43,082 bases of DNA from Pseudomonadota bacterium (GTDB lineage: Bacteria; Pseudomonadota; Alphaproteobacteria; Acetobacterales; Acetobacteraceae): positions 1-43,082 of the forward strand of contig JAJZEV010000105.1 in assembly GCA_021805665.1 (NCBI GenBank), read 5' to 3'. Positions 17,423 to 27,186 of this stretch are shown piece by piece. The translations under genes and the position numbers were made by a program. The stretch's first letter is position 1, and each line of letters starts with the position of its first letter. The notes beneath the pieces are model-generated. The model saw only the letters and a list, made by a program, of their open reading frames with translations, did not search any database and was not told the origin of the DNA.

Positions 17423-18379
17423 GTGAGCGAAACGATCAGGGTTGCCTTGGCGGGTGCCGGCGCGTTCGGGATCAAGCACCTCGACGGATTGAAGAACATC
17501 GCCGGCGTGGAGGTCGTGTCGCTGGCAAGCGATGGAATCCAGGCGGCCCGGGCGGTTGCCGATACATACGGCATTCCTCACGTCACGATCGATCTGGCCG
17601 AAACCCTGGCCCTGAAGCATGTGGACGCCGTGATCCTGGCAACCCCGACGCCGATGCATGCCGAACAGGCAATGGCGTGCCTCCGGGCGGGCAAGCATGT
17701 GGAAGTCGAAATTCCGATGGCGGACTCGCTGGCCGATGCGCAGGCGCTGGTTGCCTTGCAGCAAAGCACCGGCCTGATCGCCATGTGCGGCCACACAAGG
17801 CGGTTCAATCCCAGCCACCAATGGGTGCGGCGCAAGATCGTTGCCGGCGAATTCAATATCCAGCAAATGGATGTGCAGACTTATTTTTTTCGGCGCACCA
17901 ATATGAACGCCTTGGGCCAGCCCAGAAGCTGGACCGATCATCTGCTGTGGCACCACGCCGCCCACACGATCGATCTGTTCCAGTATCAAACCCGCTCGGC
18001 CATCGTGAAGGCAAACGCGATCCAGGGGCCGATCCACCCGAAACTGGGGATCGCGATGGACATGTCGATCCAGCTTCAGGCCGCGAACGGGGCGATTTGC
18101 ACGCTCAGTCTGTCGTTCAACAATGACGGGCCGCTGGGCACATTCTTCCGTTACATCGGCGATACGGGAACCTACCTCGCCCGCTATGACGATCTGTTCA
18201 CGGGAAAGGAAGAACCGATCGACGTGTCGAAGGTCGATGTCTCGATGAACGGAATCGAATTGCAAGACCGCGAGTTCATCGCCGCGATCCGCGAAAAGCG
18301 CGAACCGAACGCCAGCGTGGCGCAGGTGTTGCCGTGCTATCAGGCGATGCACGCGCTGGCCCGGCAGTTGAACGGCTGA
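17423..18379 (+). CDS. ligC: 4-carboxy-2-hydroxymuconate-6-semialdehyde dehydrogenase (Gfo/Idh/MocA family), LigC
   Basis: 318 aa, GTG start. VALAGAGAFGIKHLDGLKNI, EVEIPMADSLADAQALVALQ, CGHTRRFNPSHQWVRRKI, DHLLWHHAAHTIDLFQYQT. Adjacent to ligI. Confidence 0.9.
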   Translation: MSETIRVALAGAGAFGIKHLDGLKNIAGVEVVSLASDGIQAARAVADTYGIPHVTIDLAETLALKHVDAVILATPTPMHAEQAMACLRAGKHVEVEIPMADSLADAQALVALQQSTGLIAMCGHTRRFNPSHQWVRRKIVAGEFNIQQMDVQTYFFRRTNMNALGQPRSWTDHLLWHHAAHTIDLFQYQTRSAIVKANAIQGPIHPKLGIAMDMSIQLQAANGAICTLSLSFNNDGPLGTFFRYIGDTGTYLARYDDLFTGKEEPIDVSKVDVSMNGIELQDREFIAAIREKREPNASVAQVLPCYQAMHALARQLNG

Positions 18380-18384
18380 CCGCG

Positions 18385-18430
18385 CCGGCCCGGCCAGTTA
18401 CCGAACCGCCCGGGCCGGTATCTTTTTCCT
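18385..18430. terminator. bidirectional terminator hairpin between convergent ligC and ccoS
   Basis: CCGGCCCGG (18385-18393) / CCGGGCCGG (18410-18418) followed by TATCTTTTTCC on the + strand. Overlaps the ccoS 3' coding end. Confidence 0.65.
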
Positions 18431-18583
18431 GGCTGGCGCGTCGTTCGGATCATCGAACAGGATCCGGTTCGCGGCGCCGTCCATGTCGTCGTATTGCCCG
18501 GATCGCAGCGACCACATGAAGAACCACAGGCCACCGGCAGCGATGGTCAGACTGATAATCAGCAGAAACAGAATGACGGTCAT
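18398..18583 (-). CDS. ccoS: cbb3-type cytochrome oxidase assembly protein CcoS
   Basis: 61 aa. MTVILFLLIISLTIAAGGLWFFMWSLRSGQYDDMDGAANRILFDD. Confidence 0.95.
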   Translation of the reverse strand: MTVILFLLIISLTIAAGGLWFFMWSLRSGQYDDMDGAANRILFDDPNDAPARKKIPARAVR

Positions 18584-20985
18584 TGTTTCGCGTCCCGATT
18601 CAAGCGCAGGCTGTTCACCATGACCATCAGTGAGGAACTGGACATCGCCGCCGCCGCCAGCCAGGGCGTCACCAGCCCGGCGGCTGCCAGCGGCACCATC
18701 GCGATGTTATAGCCGATCGACAACGCCAGATTCTGTCGCATAACCGACTTCGCCCGCCGAGCGGTGCGGAGCGCGATGAGGATGGGTTCGAGTTTGGTGC
18801 CTTGGAATACCAGATCGGCGACGGTCTGGCTGACATCCGCCGCCGTGGCAGGAGATGCGGACACCGACGCGGCGGCCAGCGCAGGGCTGTCGTTGATTCC
18901 ATCCCCCACCATCAGCACCTTGCGGCCCTGTTTGGCCAAAGCCTCGATGGCGGCGACCTTATCGACCGGGTTGCATCCCGCCTGCCAGTCGTCGATCCCA
19001 AGCTGGTCCGCGATGCGTTGCACCTGTTCGGTTCGGTCGCCGGAGATCAGCTTCACCGTCAGGCCCATGTTGCGCAAGCGCCCGACGATCTCGGCGGCAT
19101 CCAGACGCGGGCGTTCGTCGAAGCGGAAGCGAACCGGTGCTTGTCCGGGGCGGCACAACCATATTTCAGGCCCATCCGCCATACCCTCCGCCACCCCGCA
19201 GAAGGCTCTGCTGCCCAACCGCACGTCGCCTGCCGCCAGACCTTGACCTGGATGTTCCACCACCCCTTCGGCGGGCACCACCGAACCGGCGGCCGACACC
19301 AGCGCCCGGGCCAGCGGATGGCGGCTGGAAACCGCGATCGATGCTGCCTCTCGCAGAGCGGCCGGGTCAGGGCAGCCGCACAAACCGGGCAGGGGGTCGG
19401 TCAATGTGCCGGTTTTATCGAACACGACAGTATCGACATCTGCCAGTCGTTCCAGCGCAGTGGGGGATTTCAGCAGCATGCCGCCGCGGAACAGGCGGCT
19501 GGTCGCGATGACCTGTACGGCCGGGACCGCGAGTGCGAGTGCGCAGGGGCAGGTGATGATCAGTACCGCGCTCGCGGTCAGCAACGCCTGTTCTGCTGGC
19601 GCGCCCATGGCGAAAAACCACCACAGGAAGGTTAAGAGGGCGCATAAATGGACGGCGGGGGCGTATCGTTGGGCGACCCGATCGGCCAGGACGACAAACC
19701 GGCCGCGGCGGGATTCCGCCGCCTCGATCAGCCGTACACATTCGGCCAGCAACGTCGCGCCGCCCGTTGCCGTTGTGCGGATCGTCAGCGTGGCGCCCAG
19801 GTTCAGCGTTCCGGCATAGACAACGGTGCCTGCCGTGGCCTCCACCGGCACGCTTTCGCCCGTCACCAGACTGGTGTCCAGCATGGCGGTGCCGCTTGCC
19901 AAAATGCCGTCCACGCCGATCCGTTCGCCGCTCGTCACCAGCACCATGTCGCCCTCGGCCACCTGCTCCTGCCCCGCTCGGCGTATCGAACCATCGGGCT
20001 GCAACACCGCTACATCCGCCGATCGCAGGGCCAGCAACTGTTCGGCCGTGGCTCGCGCCTGCCCACGCGCCCTGTGGTCCAGCACGCGCCCGACCAGCAG
20101 GAAGAACAGCAGCGTGACGGCGGAGTCGAAATAGGTGTGGTCGCGGCCCTGGATGGTTTCCATCAGACTCAGGCCGGTGACCAGCCAGACGCCCAGGCTG
20201 ACCGGCACATCCATGTTGGTGCGCCGCTGCCGCAGCGCCGCCAGGGCCGATGCGAAGAACGGCCGTCCGGCATAGGCGATGGCGGGCATGGCAATCAGCG
20301 CCGATACCCAGTGCAGCAGTGCCATGGTCGCCGGCCCGATCGGGTCGATGACATGCCCCTGGCCAGCCCAGATGCCGACCGAGATCAGCATCGTGTTGCC
20401 GGCTGCGAACCCGGCAACGGCCAGCGAGCGCATCAGCATGCGTCCGGTGCGGTCGCGGGCCGCGGCCAAGGCCGGCACGTCGAACGGCACCAGCCGATAG
20501 CCCAGGGTCTCGATCCTGCCTACCAACCGGTCGGCATCGTCATTGGTGCCGTTCCAACCCAGCCGTAGGCGGCGGGTCGTCATGTTCACGCGCCCGGCGG
20601 TGACGGCGGGTTCCTTCGCCAGCACGGATTCGATCAGCCACACGCAGGCGCCGCATTGCAGGCCGTCAACGGCCAGGGTCAGTTCCTTGGTGCCGTCCGG
20701 TTTGGCGACGATGTGGCGGGCCAGATCCCATCGTTCCGCCGGTTCGGGCCGCAGCGCCCGGGATCCGGCATCCAGCAGGCGTTGGGCGTAGTAGCGGCCA
20801 AGACCCATGCCCTCGATGATGTCCCGGGCCGAGGCGCAGCCGGCGCAGCAGTACATCTGTCCCGTCGGGACGGGCGATCCGCAATGGGCGCAGGCAGCGG
20901 TAACCGTCGGTCGGCTGCCTTCAGCGGGCTCGCCAAGAAAAGCCGTGGATGGCATCCCGGCGATCGGGGACACGGCCGCGCTCAT
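18580..20985 (-). CDS. ccoI: cbb3 oxidase-associated copper-translocating P1B-type ATPase CcoI/FixI
   Basis: CAHCGSPVPTGQMYCCAGCASA, VDGLQCGACVWLIE, ITCPCALALAVPA, VFDKTGTLTDP, VGDGINDSPALAAA. ATG at 20985 preferred over the 21033 ORF start because it follows the ccoH stop. Confidence 0.95.
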   Translation of the reverse strand: MSAAVSPIAGMPSTAFLGEPAEGSRPTVTAACAHCGSPVPTGQMYCCAGCASARDIIEGMGLGRYYAQRLLDAGSRALRPEPAERWDLARHIVAKPDGTKELTLAVDGLQCGACVWLIESVLAKEPAVTAGRVNMTTRRLRLGWNGTNDDADRLVGRIETLGYRLVPFDVPALAAARDRTGRMLMRSLAVAGFAAGNTMLISVGIWAGQGHVIDPIGPATMALLHWVSALIAMPAIAYAGRPFFASALAALRQRRTNMDVPVSLGVWLVTGLSLMETIQGRDHTYFDSAVTLLFFLLVGRVLDHRARGQARATAEQLLALRSADVAVLQPDGSIRRAGQEQVAEGDMVLVTSGERIGVDGILASGTAMLDTSLVTGESVPVEATAGTVVYAGTLNLGATLTIRTTATGGATLLAECVRLIEAAESRRGRFVVLADRVAQRYAPAVHLCALLTFLWWFFAMGAPAEQALLTASAVLIITCPCALALAVPAVQVIATSRLFRGGMLLKSPTALERLADVDTVVFDKTGTLTDPLPGLCGCPDPAALREAASIAVSSRHPLARALVSAAGSVVPAEGVVEHPGQGLAAGDVRLGSRAFCGVAEGMADGPEIWLCRPGQAPVRFRFDERPRLDAAEIVGRLRNMGLTVKLISGDRTEQVQRIADQLGIDDWQAGCNPVDKVAAIEALAKQGRKVLMVGDGINDSPALAAASVSASPATAADVSQTVADLVFQGTKLEPILIALRTARRAKSVMRQNLALSIGYNIAMVPLAAAGLVTPWLAAAAMSSSSLMVMVNSLRLNRDAKQ

Positions 20986-20989
20986 GAAA

Positions 20990-21451
20990 TCACTGCGCGG
21001 CCACGCGCCGGGTCGCATTGAAAACGTGGCCATTTGCCTGGACGTTCAACATCAGGTCCCATTGCCCGGTAGCCAATGCTTCGTTCGCCTGGTACCGGCC
21101 CTCGCCGACCCGATGAAAAGTCAGCACCGTCGTGGTCGGTGGCCCGACCGGACGTTCTGCTTTCGCCACGATCGTCGTGGCGGTCAGGGCCGCACCGTCC
21201 TTGCCGGTCAGCCGCAAGGTCGGGTACCGGCCGTCGCCAATCCCGGCCTCCACCTGCCAGCCGAGCGCCGCCTGTTGCCGGGCGGCCTCCAGAACCTGCT
21301 TGTATTCGTTGCTGAGGTCGAAGCCGTCCTGCCCCGCCACGCCGGGAAACGTCGTGTAGGCATCATAGACCATATAGGCGTTGACCAGGAACACGAGACC
21401 CATGGAGGCGATCAGCCAATGGGGGAACCAGCGCCATGCGGACGTATTCAT
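20990..21451 (-). CDS. ccoH: FixH/CcoH family protein
   Basis: MNTSAWRWFPHWLIASMGLVFLVNAYMVYDAYTTFPGVAGQDGFDLSNEYKQVLEAA...QWDLMLNVQANGHVFNATRRVAAQ. ATG at 21451 (4-bp overlap with ccoG). Confidence 0.92.
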   Translation of the reverse strand: MNTSAWRWFPHWLIASMGLVFLVNAYMVYDAYTTFPGVAGQDGFDLSNEYKQVLEAARQQAALGWQVEAGIGDGRYPTLRLTGKDGAALTATTIVAKAERPVGPPTTTVLTFHRVGEGRYQANEALATGQWDLMLNVQANGHVFNATRRVAAQ

Positions 21452-22908
21452 TTTCCGTATCCTTGAGGGCCCATGAACGTCGAGCGATAGACGGTCTGGC
21501 GGCCGGTGGCGGTGTCGCGCAGAATGAACTCGATCGGCTGCGAGCCATTGACCAGAGAGACCGGGCGCCCGGTCACCAAAACCCGGAACGAATCGACTTC
21601 GTCGGCGTTGCTGGGCAGGTGCAGCACTGGTTCCGGCTTGGGATCGCCCTCCGCCACCACCAGACCTGCTCCCGGCAATCCATCGACGGTAAGGTCGAAA
21701 CTGCTTTCGGTCTGGGTTTTGTTGGCAATCTTCAAAGTATAGCCGTTCCGCAGCTCGCCGCTGGCCAATGGTACGAACACCGGTGCCCGGTCGCGTTGAA
21801 CGGATAGCCCGAGGGTCGAGCGGGTCAGCAGCGCGGTGGTCATGCCGGCCATCGCGATGACCAGTACCGACAAATAGATGATCGTACGCGGGCGGAAGAT
21901 ACGGATCGGTTCGGATCGGCCGGCTTTTTTGGCGTTTTGGCGGGCCTCGGTGTCCCATGTGATGAGCCAAGGATCGCGTTTCGTCCGGTTCATGACGTGG
22001 TTGCAGGCGTCGATGCACAGGCCGCAGTTGATGCATTCAAGCTGGATGCCGTCGCGGATGTCGATGCCGGTAGGGCAGGCGGTGACACAGGCGCCGCAAT
22101 CGATGCAGTCACCGCCGGAGCGGGCCTTGCCGCGGGTACGGGGTTCGCCGCGCCATGCCTGGTAGGTGACGGTGAAGCTTTGATCGTCCAGCATCGCGGA
22201 CTGAAAGCGCGGCCACGGGCACATGTAGGTGCAGACCTGCTCCCGCGCCCATCCCGCCAAAAGATAGGTTGTCGCGGTGAACAGTCCGGTAAAGAAATAA
22301 ACCTGTGTGGATGCGGACAGTGTCCAGAATTGAAGCGTCACCGTCGGCGCATCGACATAGTACATGATCCAGGCGCCGCCGGTCCAGAACGCGATGCCCA
22401 TCCAGATTGTGTGCTTGAGCACCTTCTTCCAGATCGTATCGGCGTTCAGCGGCTGGGCGTCGCGCTGCATGCGTTCGTTGCGGTCGCCTTCGACCCAGCG
22501 TTCGACCCACATGAACAGATCGGTCCATACCGTCTGCGGGCAGGTGTAGCCGCACCACAGGCGCCCGAACAGGCTGGTCACCAGGAACAGCGTGACGGCG
22601 CCCAGGATCAGCAGGCCGGCCAGCAGCCAGATGTCCTGCGGCCATAGTTCCATATTGAAGAAATAAAACCGCTCGTGCGAGATATCCAGCAGCACCGCCT
22701 GGGTCGGGTGGCCGGGCCCGCGGTTCCACCGCAGCCAGGGCAGCAGGTAGTAGATCCCCAGGCACACGATCAGGATAGCCCATTTGACCTGACGGACCCG
22801 CCCGTGGACCGTCTTCGGGTACACCCGAAGACGGTTGGCGAAAAGGTGGTCTCCGGCGGCCTCGTGCTCGATCTGAAGCCGCCGGTCCTCTTTGCTGATG
22901 CGTGACAC
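21448..22908 (-). CDS. ccoG: cytochrome c oxidase accessory Fe-S protein CcoG (FixG/RdxA)
   Basis: 486 aa. GYTCPQTVWTDLFMWVERWVEGDRN, CTYMCPWPRFQSAMLD, CIDCGACVTACPTGIDIRDGIQLECINCGLCIDACN. Confidence 0.97.
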   Translation of the reverse strand: MSRISKEDRRLQIEHEAAGDHLFANRLRVYPKTVHGRVRQVKWAILIVCLGIYYLLPWLRWNRGPGHPTQAVLLDISHERFYFFNMELWPQDIWLLAGLLILGAVTLFLVTSLFGRLWCGYTCPQTVWTDLFMWVERWVEGDRNERMQRDAQPLNADTIWKKVLKHTIWMGIAFWTGGAWIMYYVDAPTVTLQFWTLSASTQVYFFTGLFTATTYLLAGWAREQVCTYMCPWPRFQSAMLDDQSFTVTYQAWRGEPRTRGKARSGGDCIDCGACVTACPTGIDIRDGIQLECINCGLCIDACNHVMNRTKRDPWLITWDTEARQNAKKAGRSEPIRIFRPRTIIYLSVLVIAMAGMTTALLTRSTLGLSVQRDRAPVFVPLASGELRNGYTLKIANKTQTESSFDLTVDGLPGAGLVVAEGDPKPEPVLHLPSNADEVDSFRVLVTGRPVSLVNGSQPIEFILRDTATGRQTVYRSTFMGPQGYGK

Positions 22909-22920
22909 GGTTTTCGCCTT

Positions 22921-23790
22921 TTACTCGCCGCCGCCCAACGAGTGGACGTACAGGCTGACGGCCTTGATCGTTCCGGGGCTAAGCCTTGTGCCCCAGTTCG
23001 GCATCACCCCCTGCCGCGGCAGGTTGACCTGATGTACGATTGCCTCCCGGCTATCGCCATACAGGTGGACCTTGCTGGCCAGTTTCGGGGCGCCCATGTC
23101 GCGGTTGCCCTGTCCCTGGTCGCCATGGCAGGCGGCGCAGTTTTCGGCGAAGATTTTCGCGCCCGCCGACACGTCCTTGCCTTCGGCATGGCCGTAGAAC
23201 GTCGCCCACACATAGTCGGCGACCGCTTCGATCTCGGCGGGCTTCAGGGTGCCGTCGGCGCCGAACCGCGGCATGGCGCTGTTGCGGGCGTCGGGATCGG
23301 CGCTGCGGATGCCGTGGGTCACGGTCTGCTGGATATCGGTCAGCGTACCGCCCCAGATCCAGGCACCGGCCGCGAGCGCCGGGTAGCCCGGGTTGCCGCC
23401 GCCGCCGGCCCCATGGCAGGGCTGGCAGTTGTCGGCGAAGGTGATGCGCCCGCTGGTCAGCGCGACCTCCATCAGGGCCGGATCGGCCTTGATGGCATCG
23501 AACGGCATCGCGGCGATCTTATCCATCGAGTCCTTGCGCTGGTCGACCAGCTTGGCGACATCGGCATCCACGTTCCTGCGTGACGAATAGCCCAGCAGGC
23601 CATGAAAGTAGCCCCGGCCATAGGGGATCGACGGATACAGCACGCACAGCCCGGCGGCCCAGGCGATGCAGGCGAAGAACACATAGACCCACCATTTCGG
23701 CAGCGGGGTGTTCAGTTCTTTCAGTCCATCCCACTCATGGCCGGTGGTGTCCTGGCCGGAGATGGCGTCCTTTTCGATTTTTGTGGGCAC
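22921..23790 (-). CDS. ccoP: cbb3 oxidase diheme subunit III CcoP
   Basis: GTG start. HEWDGLKELNTPLPKWWVYVFFACIAWA; two c-type heme motifs CQPCH and CAACH. Confidence 0.97.
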   Translation of the reverse strand: MPTKIEKDAISGQDTTGHEWDGLKELNTPLPKWWVYVFFACIAWAAGLCVLYPSIPYGRGYFHGLLGYSSRRNVDADVAKLVDQRKDSMDKIAAMPFDAIKADPALMEVALTSGRITFADNCQPCHGAGGGGNPGYPALAAGAWIWGGTLTDIQQTVTHGIRSADPDARNSAMPRFGADGTLKPAEIEAVADYVWATFYGHAEGKDVSAGAKIFAENCAACHGDQGQGNRDMGAPKLASKVHLYGDSREAIVHQVNLPRQGVMPNWGTRLSPGTIKAVSLYVHSLGGGE

Positions 23791-23933
23791 TACACATCAT
23801 CCTCGAACGGAATGCGGCCTTGCTGCTCGATCTGCGCCTTGCGGCCGGGCCAGTAGGTTACGCCGACGATCCCGACGAACACGAAGAACAGGACGACGAC
23901 CAGGTAATGTTCCAGCCATTGCGACGTGGTCAT
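23790..23933 (-). CDS. ccoQ: cbb3 oxidase subunit CcoQ/FixQ (47 aa)
   Basis: [47 protein letters not shown], located between ccoO and ccoP. Its stop and start overlap both neighbours. Absent from the ORF track (too short). Confidence 0.93.
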   Translation of the reverse strand: MTTSQWLEHYLVVVLFFVFVGIVGVTYWPGRKAQIEQQGRIPFEDDV

Positions 23934-24649
23934 TGCTGCAACCTTTCCGTGCTGGTGTCGGCGAAGTTCACCAGGGTGCCCAGCATTTGCAGGTAAGCGA
24001 CAAGCGCGTCGGCCTCGGTGACTTCATGGCCGTTGCCGGGTACGATGTTGGCTTTCGGATAGCGCCCCATCAGTTTCGCACTGTCCGCATCCGGATTCGC
24101 CTGCGTCAGCAGATCGGCCTTGGCGTTGGCGATATCCTCGTCGGTGTAAGGCACGCCGACGGTCCGCAATGCCTTCATGCGGCTTTGGATATCGTCGGTT
24201 TCCAGCGGCGTTTCGGCCAGGAAGCCGTAGTGCGGCATGATCGATTCCGGTACCACTGCCTGCGCGTTGTGCAGGTGCGCGTAATGCCAGTCATTGGAGT
24301 ATTTGCCGCCGACCCGCGCCAGATCGGGGCCGATACGCTTCGACCCCCACTGGAACGGATGATCGTACATGCTCTCGGCGGCGATGGAGTAGTGGCCATA
24401 GCGTTCGACTTCGTCGCGCAGGGTGCGGATCTGCTGGCTGTGGCACAGATAGCAGCCTTCCCGCACATAGATGTCGCGGCCCCGCAGTTCCAGCGGGGAG
24501 TATGGCCGCATGCCGTCCACGTGCTCGACAGTCGTTTCGATCGTAAACAGCGGGACGATCTCCACGATACCGCCGATCGCGATCGTCACCAGCGTGCCGA
24601 TCAGCAGGAAGATCGCATTTTTTTCGAAGAATTCATGACGGATGAACAT
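23930..24649 (-). CDS. ccoO: cbb3 oxidase monoheme subunit II CcoO
   Basis: 239 aa. [63 protein letters not shown]. Confidence 0.97.
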   Translation of the reverse strand: MFIRHEFFEKNAIFLLIGTLVTIAIGGIVEIVPLFTIETTVEHVDGMRPYSPLELRGRDIYVREGCYLCHSQQIRTLRDEVERYGHYSIAAESMYDHPFQWGSKRIGPDLARVGGKYSNDWHYAHLHNAQAVVPESIMPHYGFLAETPLETDDIQSRMKALRTVGVPYTDEDIANAKADLLTQANPDADSAKLMGRYPKANIVPGNGHEVTEADALVAYLQMLGTLVNFADTSTERLQQ

Positions 24650-24653
24650 GGTC

Positions 24654-26117
24654 TCAGGCTCCTGCCAGCATGGCTGGTGCGATCAGTGGTTCGCGCGGGC
24701 GTTCGGTCGATTCGCTGGTAATGGTCATGAAGACGTTGAACACCATCATCAGTCCGCCGATCAGGAAGAACACCCCGCCAAGCAGGCGGATGACGAAGAA
24801 CGGGTGAATGGCGACAACCGATTCGACGAACGAGTATTGCAGGAAGCCGAATTTGTCGTAGGCCCGCCACATCAGGCCTTCCATGATCCCCGCGACCCAC
24901 ATCGAAACGATGTAGAGCACGATGCCCAGGGTGGCGATCCAGTAGTGCCATGCCACCAGGCGCACCGAATACAGCGCCTTGCGGTTCCACAGCACCGGGA
25001 TCAAGTAATAGAAAGATCCGAACACGATGAAGGCGACCCAGCCCAGCGCGCCGGAATGCACATGGCCGATGGTCCAGTCGGTGTAGTGCGACAAGGCGTT
25101 GACCTCGCGCACCGACATGACCGGACCCTCGAAGGTGGACATGCCGTAGAAGCCGACAGCGGTGACCGAGAAACGAAGCCCGGGGTCGGTCCGCAGCTTA
25201 TCCCACGCCCCGGACAGGGTCATGATGCCGTTGATCATGCCGCCCCAGGAGGGCATCCACAGCATGATGGAAAATGCCATGCCGACGGTCTGGGTCCAAT
25301 CGGGCAGGGCGGTCCAGTGCAGATGATGCGGGCCCGCCCAGATATACAGGAAGATCAGCGTCCAGAAATGGACGATCGACAGGCGATACGAATAGACCGG
25401 GCGTCCGGCGGCCTTGGGAATGAAGTAATACATCATGCCCAGGAAGCCGGCCGTCAGGAAAAATCCGACCGCGTTATGGCCATACCACCACTGGACCAGC
25501 GCATCCTGCACCCCGGCATAGACCGAGTAGCTTTTGGCGCTGTACCAGGAAATCGGGATTGCCGCGTTGTTGACGATATGCAGCACCGCGATGGTGACGA
25601 TAAACGCCAGATAAAACCAGTTGGCGACATAGATGTGCGGCTCTGACCGTTTCAATATCGTGCCAAGAAAAATCAGCAGATAACAAACCCAGACAACGGT
25701 CAGCCACAGGTCCAGATGCCATTCCGGTTCGGCGTACTCCTTGCTCTGGCTGAAGCCAAGGACATAGCTGAGCGCGGCCATGACTATGAAAAACTGATAA
25801 CCCCAGAAAACGAAGTTCGCCAAAGCCTCGCCGCCGAACAGCCTCGCCCGGCAGGTGCGCTGGACGACATAGAACGAGGTGCCCAAAAGCGCCGATCCGC
25901 CGAAGGCGAAAATCGCGGCGGAGGTGTGGACAGGACGCAGGCGCCCGAAATTGCTGAACGACAGCCCCAGATTCAGCGCGGGCCAGGTCAGTTCCGCGGC
26001 AATGTAACAGCCAACCAGGAACGCCACGATGGCCCAGAACAGAGAGGCCACGACAAACTTCTTCACCACCGCGTCGTTATAGACGACCCGCGGCTCTGCC
26101 AGAGCATGATCAGACAT
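24654..26117 (-). CDS. ccoN: cbb3 oxidase catalytic subunit I CcoN
   Basis: 487 aa. [86 protein letters not shown]. Confidence 0.97.
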   Translation of the reverse strand: MSDHALAEPRVVYNDAVVKKFVVASLFWAIVAFLVGCYIAAELTWPALNLGLSFSNFGRLRPVHTSAAIFAFGGSALLGTSFYVVQRTCRARLFGGEALANFVFWGYQFFIVMAALSYVLGFSQSKEYAEPEWHLDLWLTVVWVCYLLIFLGTILKRSEPHIYVANWFYLAFIVTIAVLHIVNNAAIPISWYSAKSYSVYAGVQDALVQWWYGHNAVGFFLTAGFLGMMYYFIPKAAGRPVYSYRLSIVHFWTLIFLYIWAGPHHLHWTALPDWTQTVGMAFSIMLWMPSWGGMINGIMTLSGAWDKLRTDPGLRFSVTAVGFYGMSTFEGPVMSVREVNALSHYTDWTIGHVHSGALGWVAFIVFGSFYYLIPVLWNRKALYSVRLVAWHYWIATLGIVLYIVSMWVAGIMEGLMWRAYDKFGFLQYSFVESVVAIHPFFVIRLLGGVFFLIGGLMMVFNVFMTITSESTERPREPLIAPAMLAGA

Positions 26118-26328
26118 GGGTATTGCCCCTTGCGGTGGCCCGCGATTCGTCGCGCCGGTCGTGGTAGCGCTTGATCAGGCCGAGATCGAACAGGACCGCG
26201 AACCCGCTTAAACAAATTCCGAAAATATACATCTCGACGTCGGCGGCTCCCGCGACGAGAAACAGGCCGACGAGACCGAAACCGGCCATCATCAGTCCGA
26301 CGATTAGATCGCTCACGTTGTTTTCCAT
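26110..26328 (-). CDS. 72-aa small membrane protein, first gene of the cbb3 operon, function unknown
   Basis: [72 protein letters not shown]. Two predicted TM segments. SD-like AGGAGAGG upstream of ATG 26328. Overlaps ccoN by 8 bp. Confidence 0.75.
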   Translation of the reverse strand: MENNVSDLIVGLMMAGFGLVGLFLVAGAADVEMYIFGICLSGFAVLFDLGLIKRYHDRRDESRATARGNTHV

Positions 26329-26383
26329 CTGCACCTCTCCTGTGCGGCGGACAACAAAATGGCGTTACACTGGCGGATTAACA

Positions 26384-26397
26384 TTGATCCATGTCAA
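26384..26397. promoter_or_regulatory. perfect FNR/FixK-type box TTGATCCATGTCAA in the cbb3 divergent promoter
   Basis: TTGAT-CCAT-GTCAA, 56 bp upstream of the small membrane gene and 35 bp from the divergent gene start. Confidence 0.85.
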
Positions 26398-26431
26398 TGC
26401 GCGGCCGGATGGTCTAGGCCAATCGGATGGG

Positions 26432-27163
26432 ATGCTGGAAAGCCTCCAATGGGCTAATGCTTTATGCACGTCCGACGTCGCGTTGCGCGGCGGATTGCTG
26501 GTGGGTCTGTTCATCGTCGGGGGGGCCGGCAGCGTCGTGCATTGCGGCCCGATGTGCGGTGCGTTCGTGCTGGGCCGGGTGTCGGAGCGTATGGCCCGCC
26601 TGCCGCCCGATCGGCTGTGCGAGTGGCAGCGCACGCGGAATGGGCTGCTGCTGCCGTATCATCTGGGGCGCCTGACCACCTATGCCGGACTGGGTGCGGC
26701 AGGCGCCGTTATGTTCGGTCGGCTGCCCTGGTTCAACGCGCTGTCGGCCGCGCTGCTGACATTCGCGGCCCTGACATTCTTGGGCCACGCGCTGGGCCGG
26801 TTGATGCCGATGCGCGATCCGATGCGCCTCTACGTGGGCAGGGCGATCGGGGCCGTAACCAGGCGAATCGGCCGGGGCTCGTTCGGTGGCGAGTATCTCT
26901 TCGGTGTGGCGCTGGGGTTTCTGCCCTGCGGTTTCCTCTATGCCGCCCTTGCCGCGGCGGCCGCGTCCGGCAATCCGGCAATGGGGGCCGCGGCGATGCT
27001 GATGTTTGGACTGGGTACCGCGCCTGTGCTGATGGTAATCGGGATTGCCGGCCAGGCGGCGGGGCGTCGCTGGAACCAGACGGCGATGGCGGCGGCCCCG
27101 GTGCTAATGGTGATGAATGCGGCGTTGCTGCTGCTGCTGGCGTGGCAGCGGCTCATGGCCTGA
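26432..27163 (+). CDS. sulfite exporter TauE/SafE-like, DsbD_2-type membrane protein associated with cbb3 oxidase loci
   Basis: LVGLFIVGGAGSVVHCGPMCGAFVLGRVSER...GVALGFLPCGFLYAALAAAAASGNPAMGAAAMLMFGLGTAPVLM. ATG at 26432 chosen within the longer ORF. Confidence 0.82.
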   Translation: MLESLQWANALCTSDVALRGGLLVGLFIVGGAGSVVHCGPMCGAFVLGRVSERMARLPPDRLCEWQRTRNGLLLPYHLGRLTTYAGLGAAGAVMFGRLPWFNALSAALLTFAALTFLGHALGRLMPMRDPMRLYVGRAIGAVTRRIGRGSFGGEYLFGVALGFLPCGFLYAALAAAAASGNPAMGAAAMLMFGLGTAPVLMVIGIAGQAAGRRWNQTAMAAAPVLMVMNAALLLLLAWQRLMA

Positions 27164-27186
27164 CTCGGGGCTGCGCTGCCGCGGTA

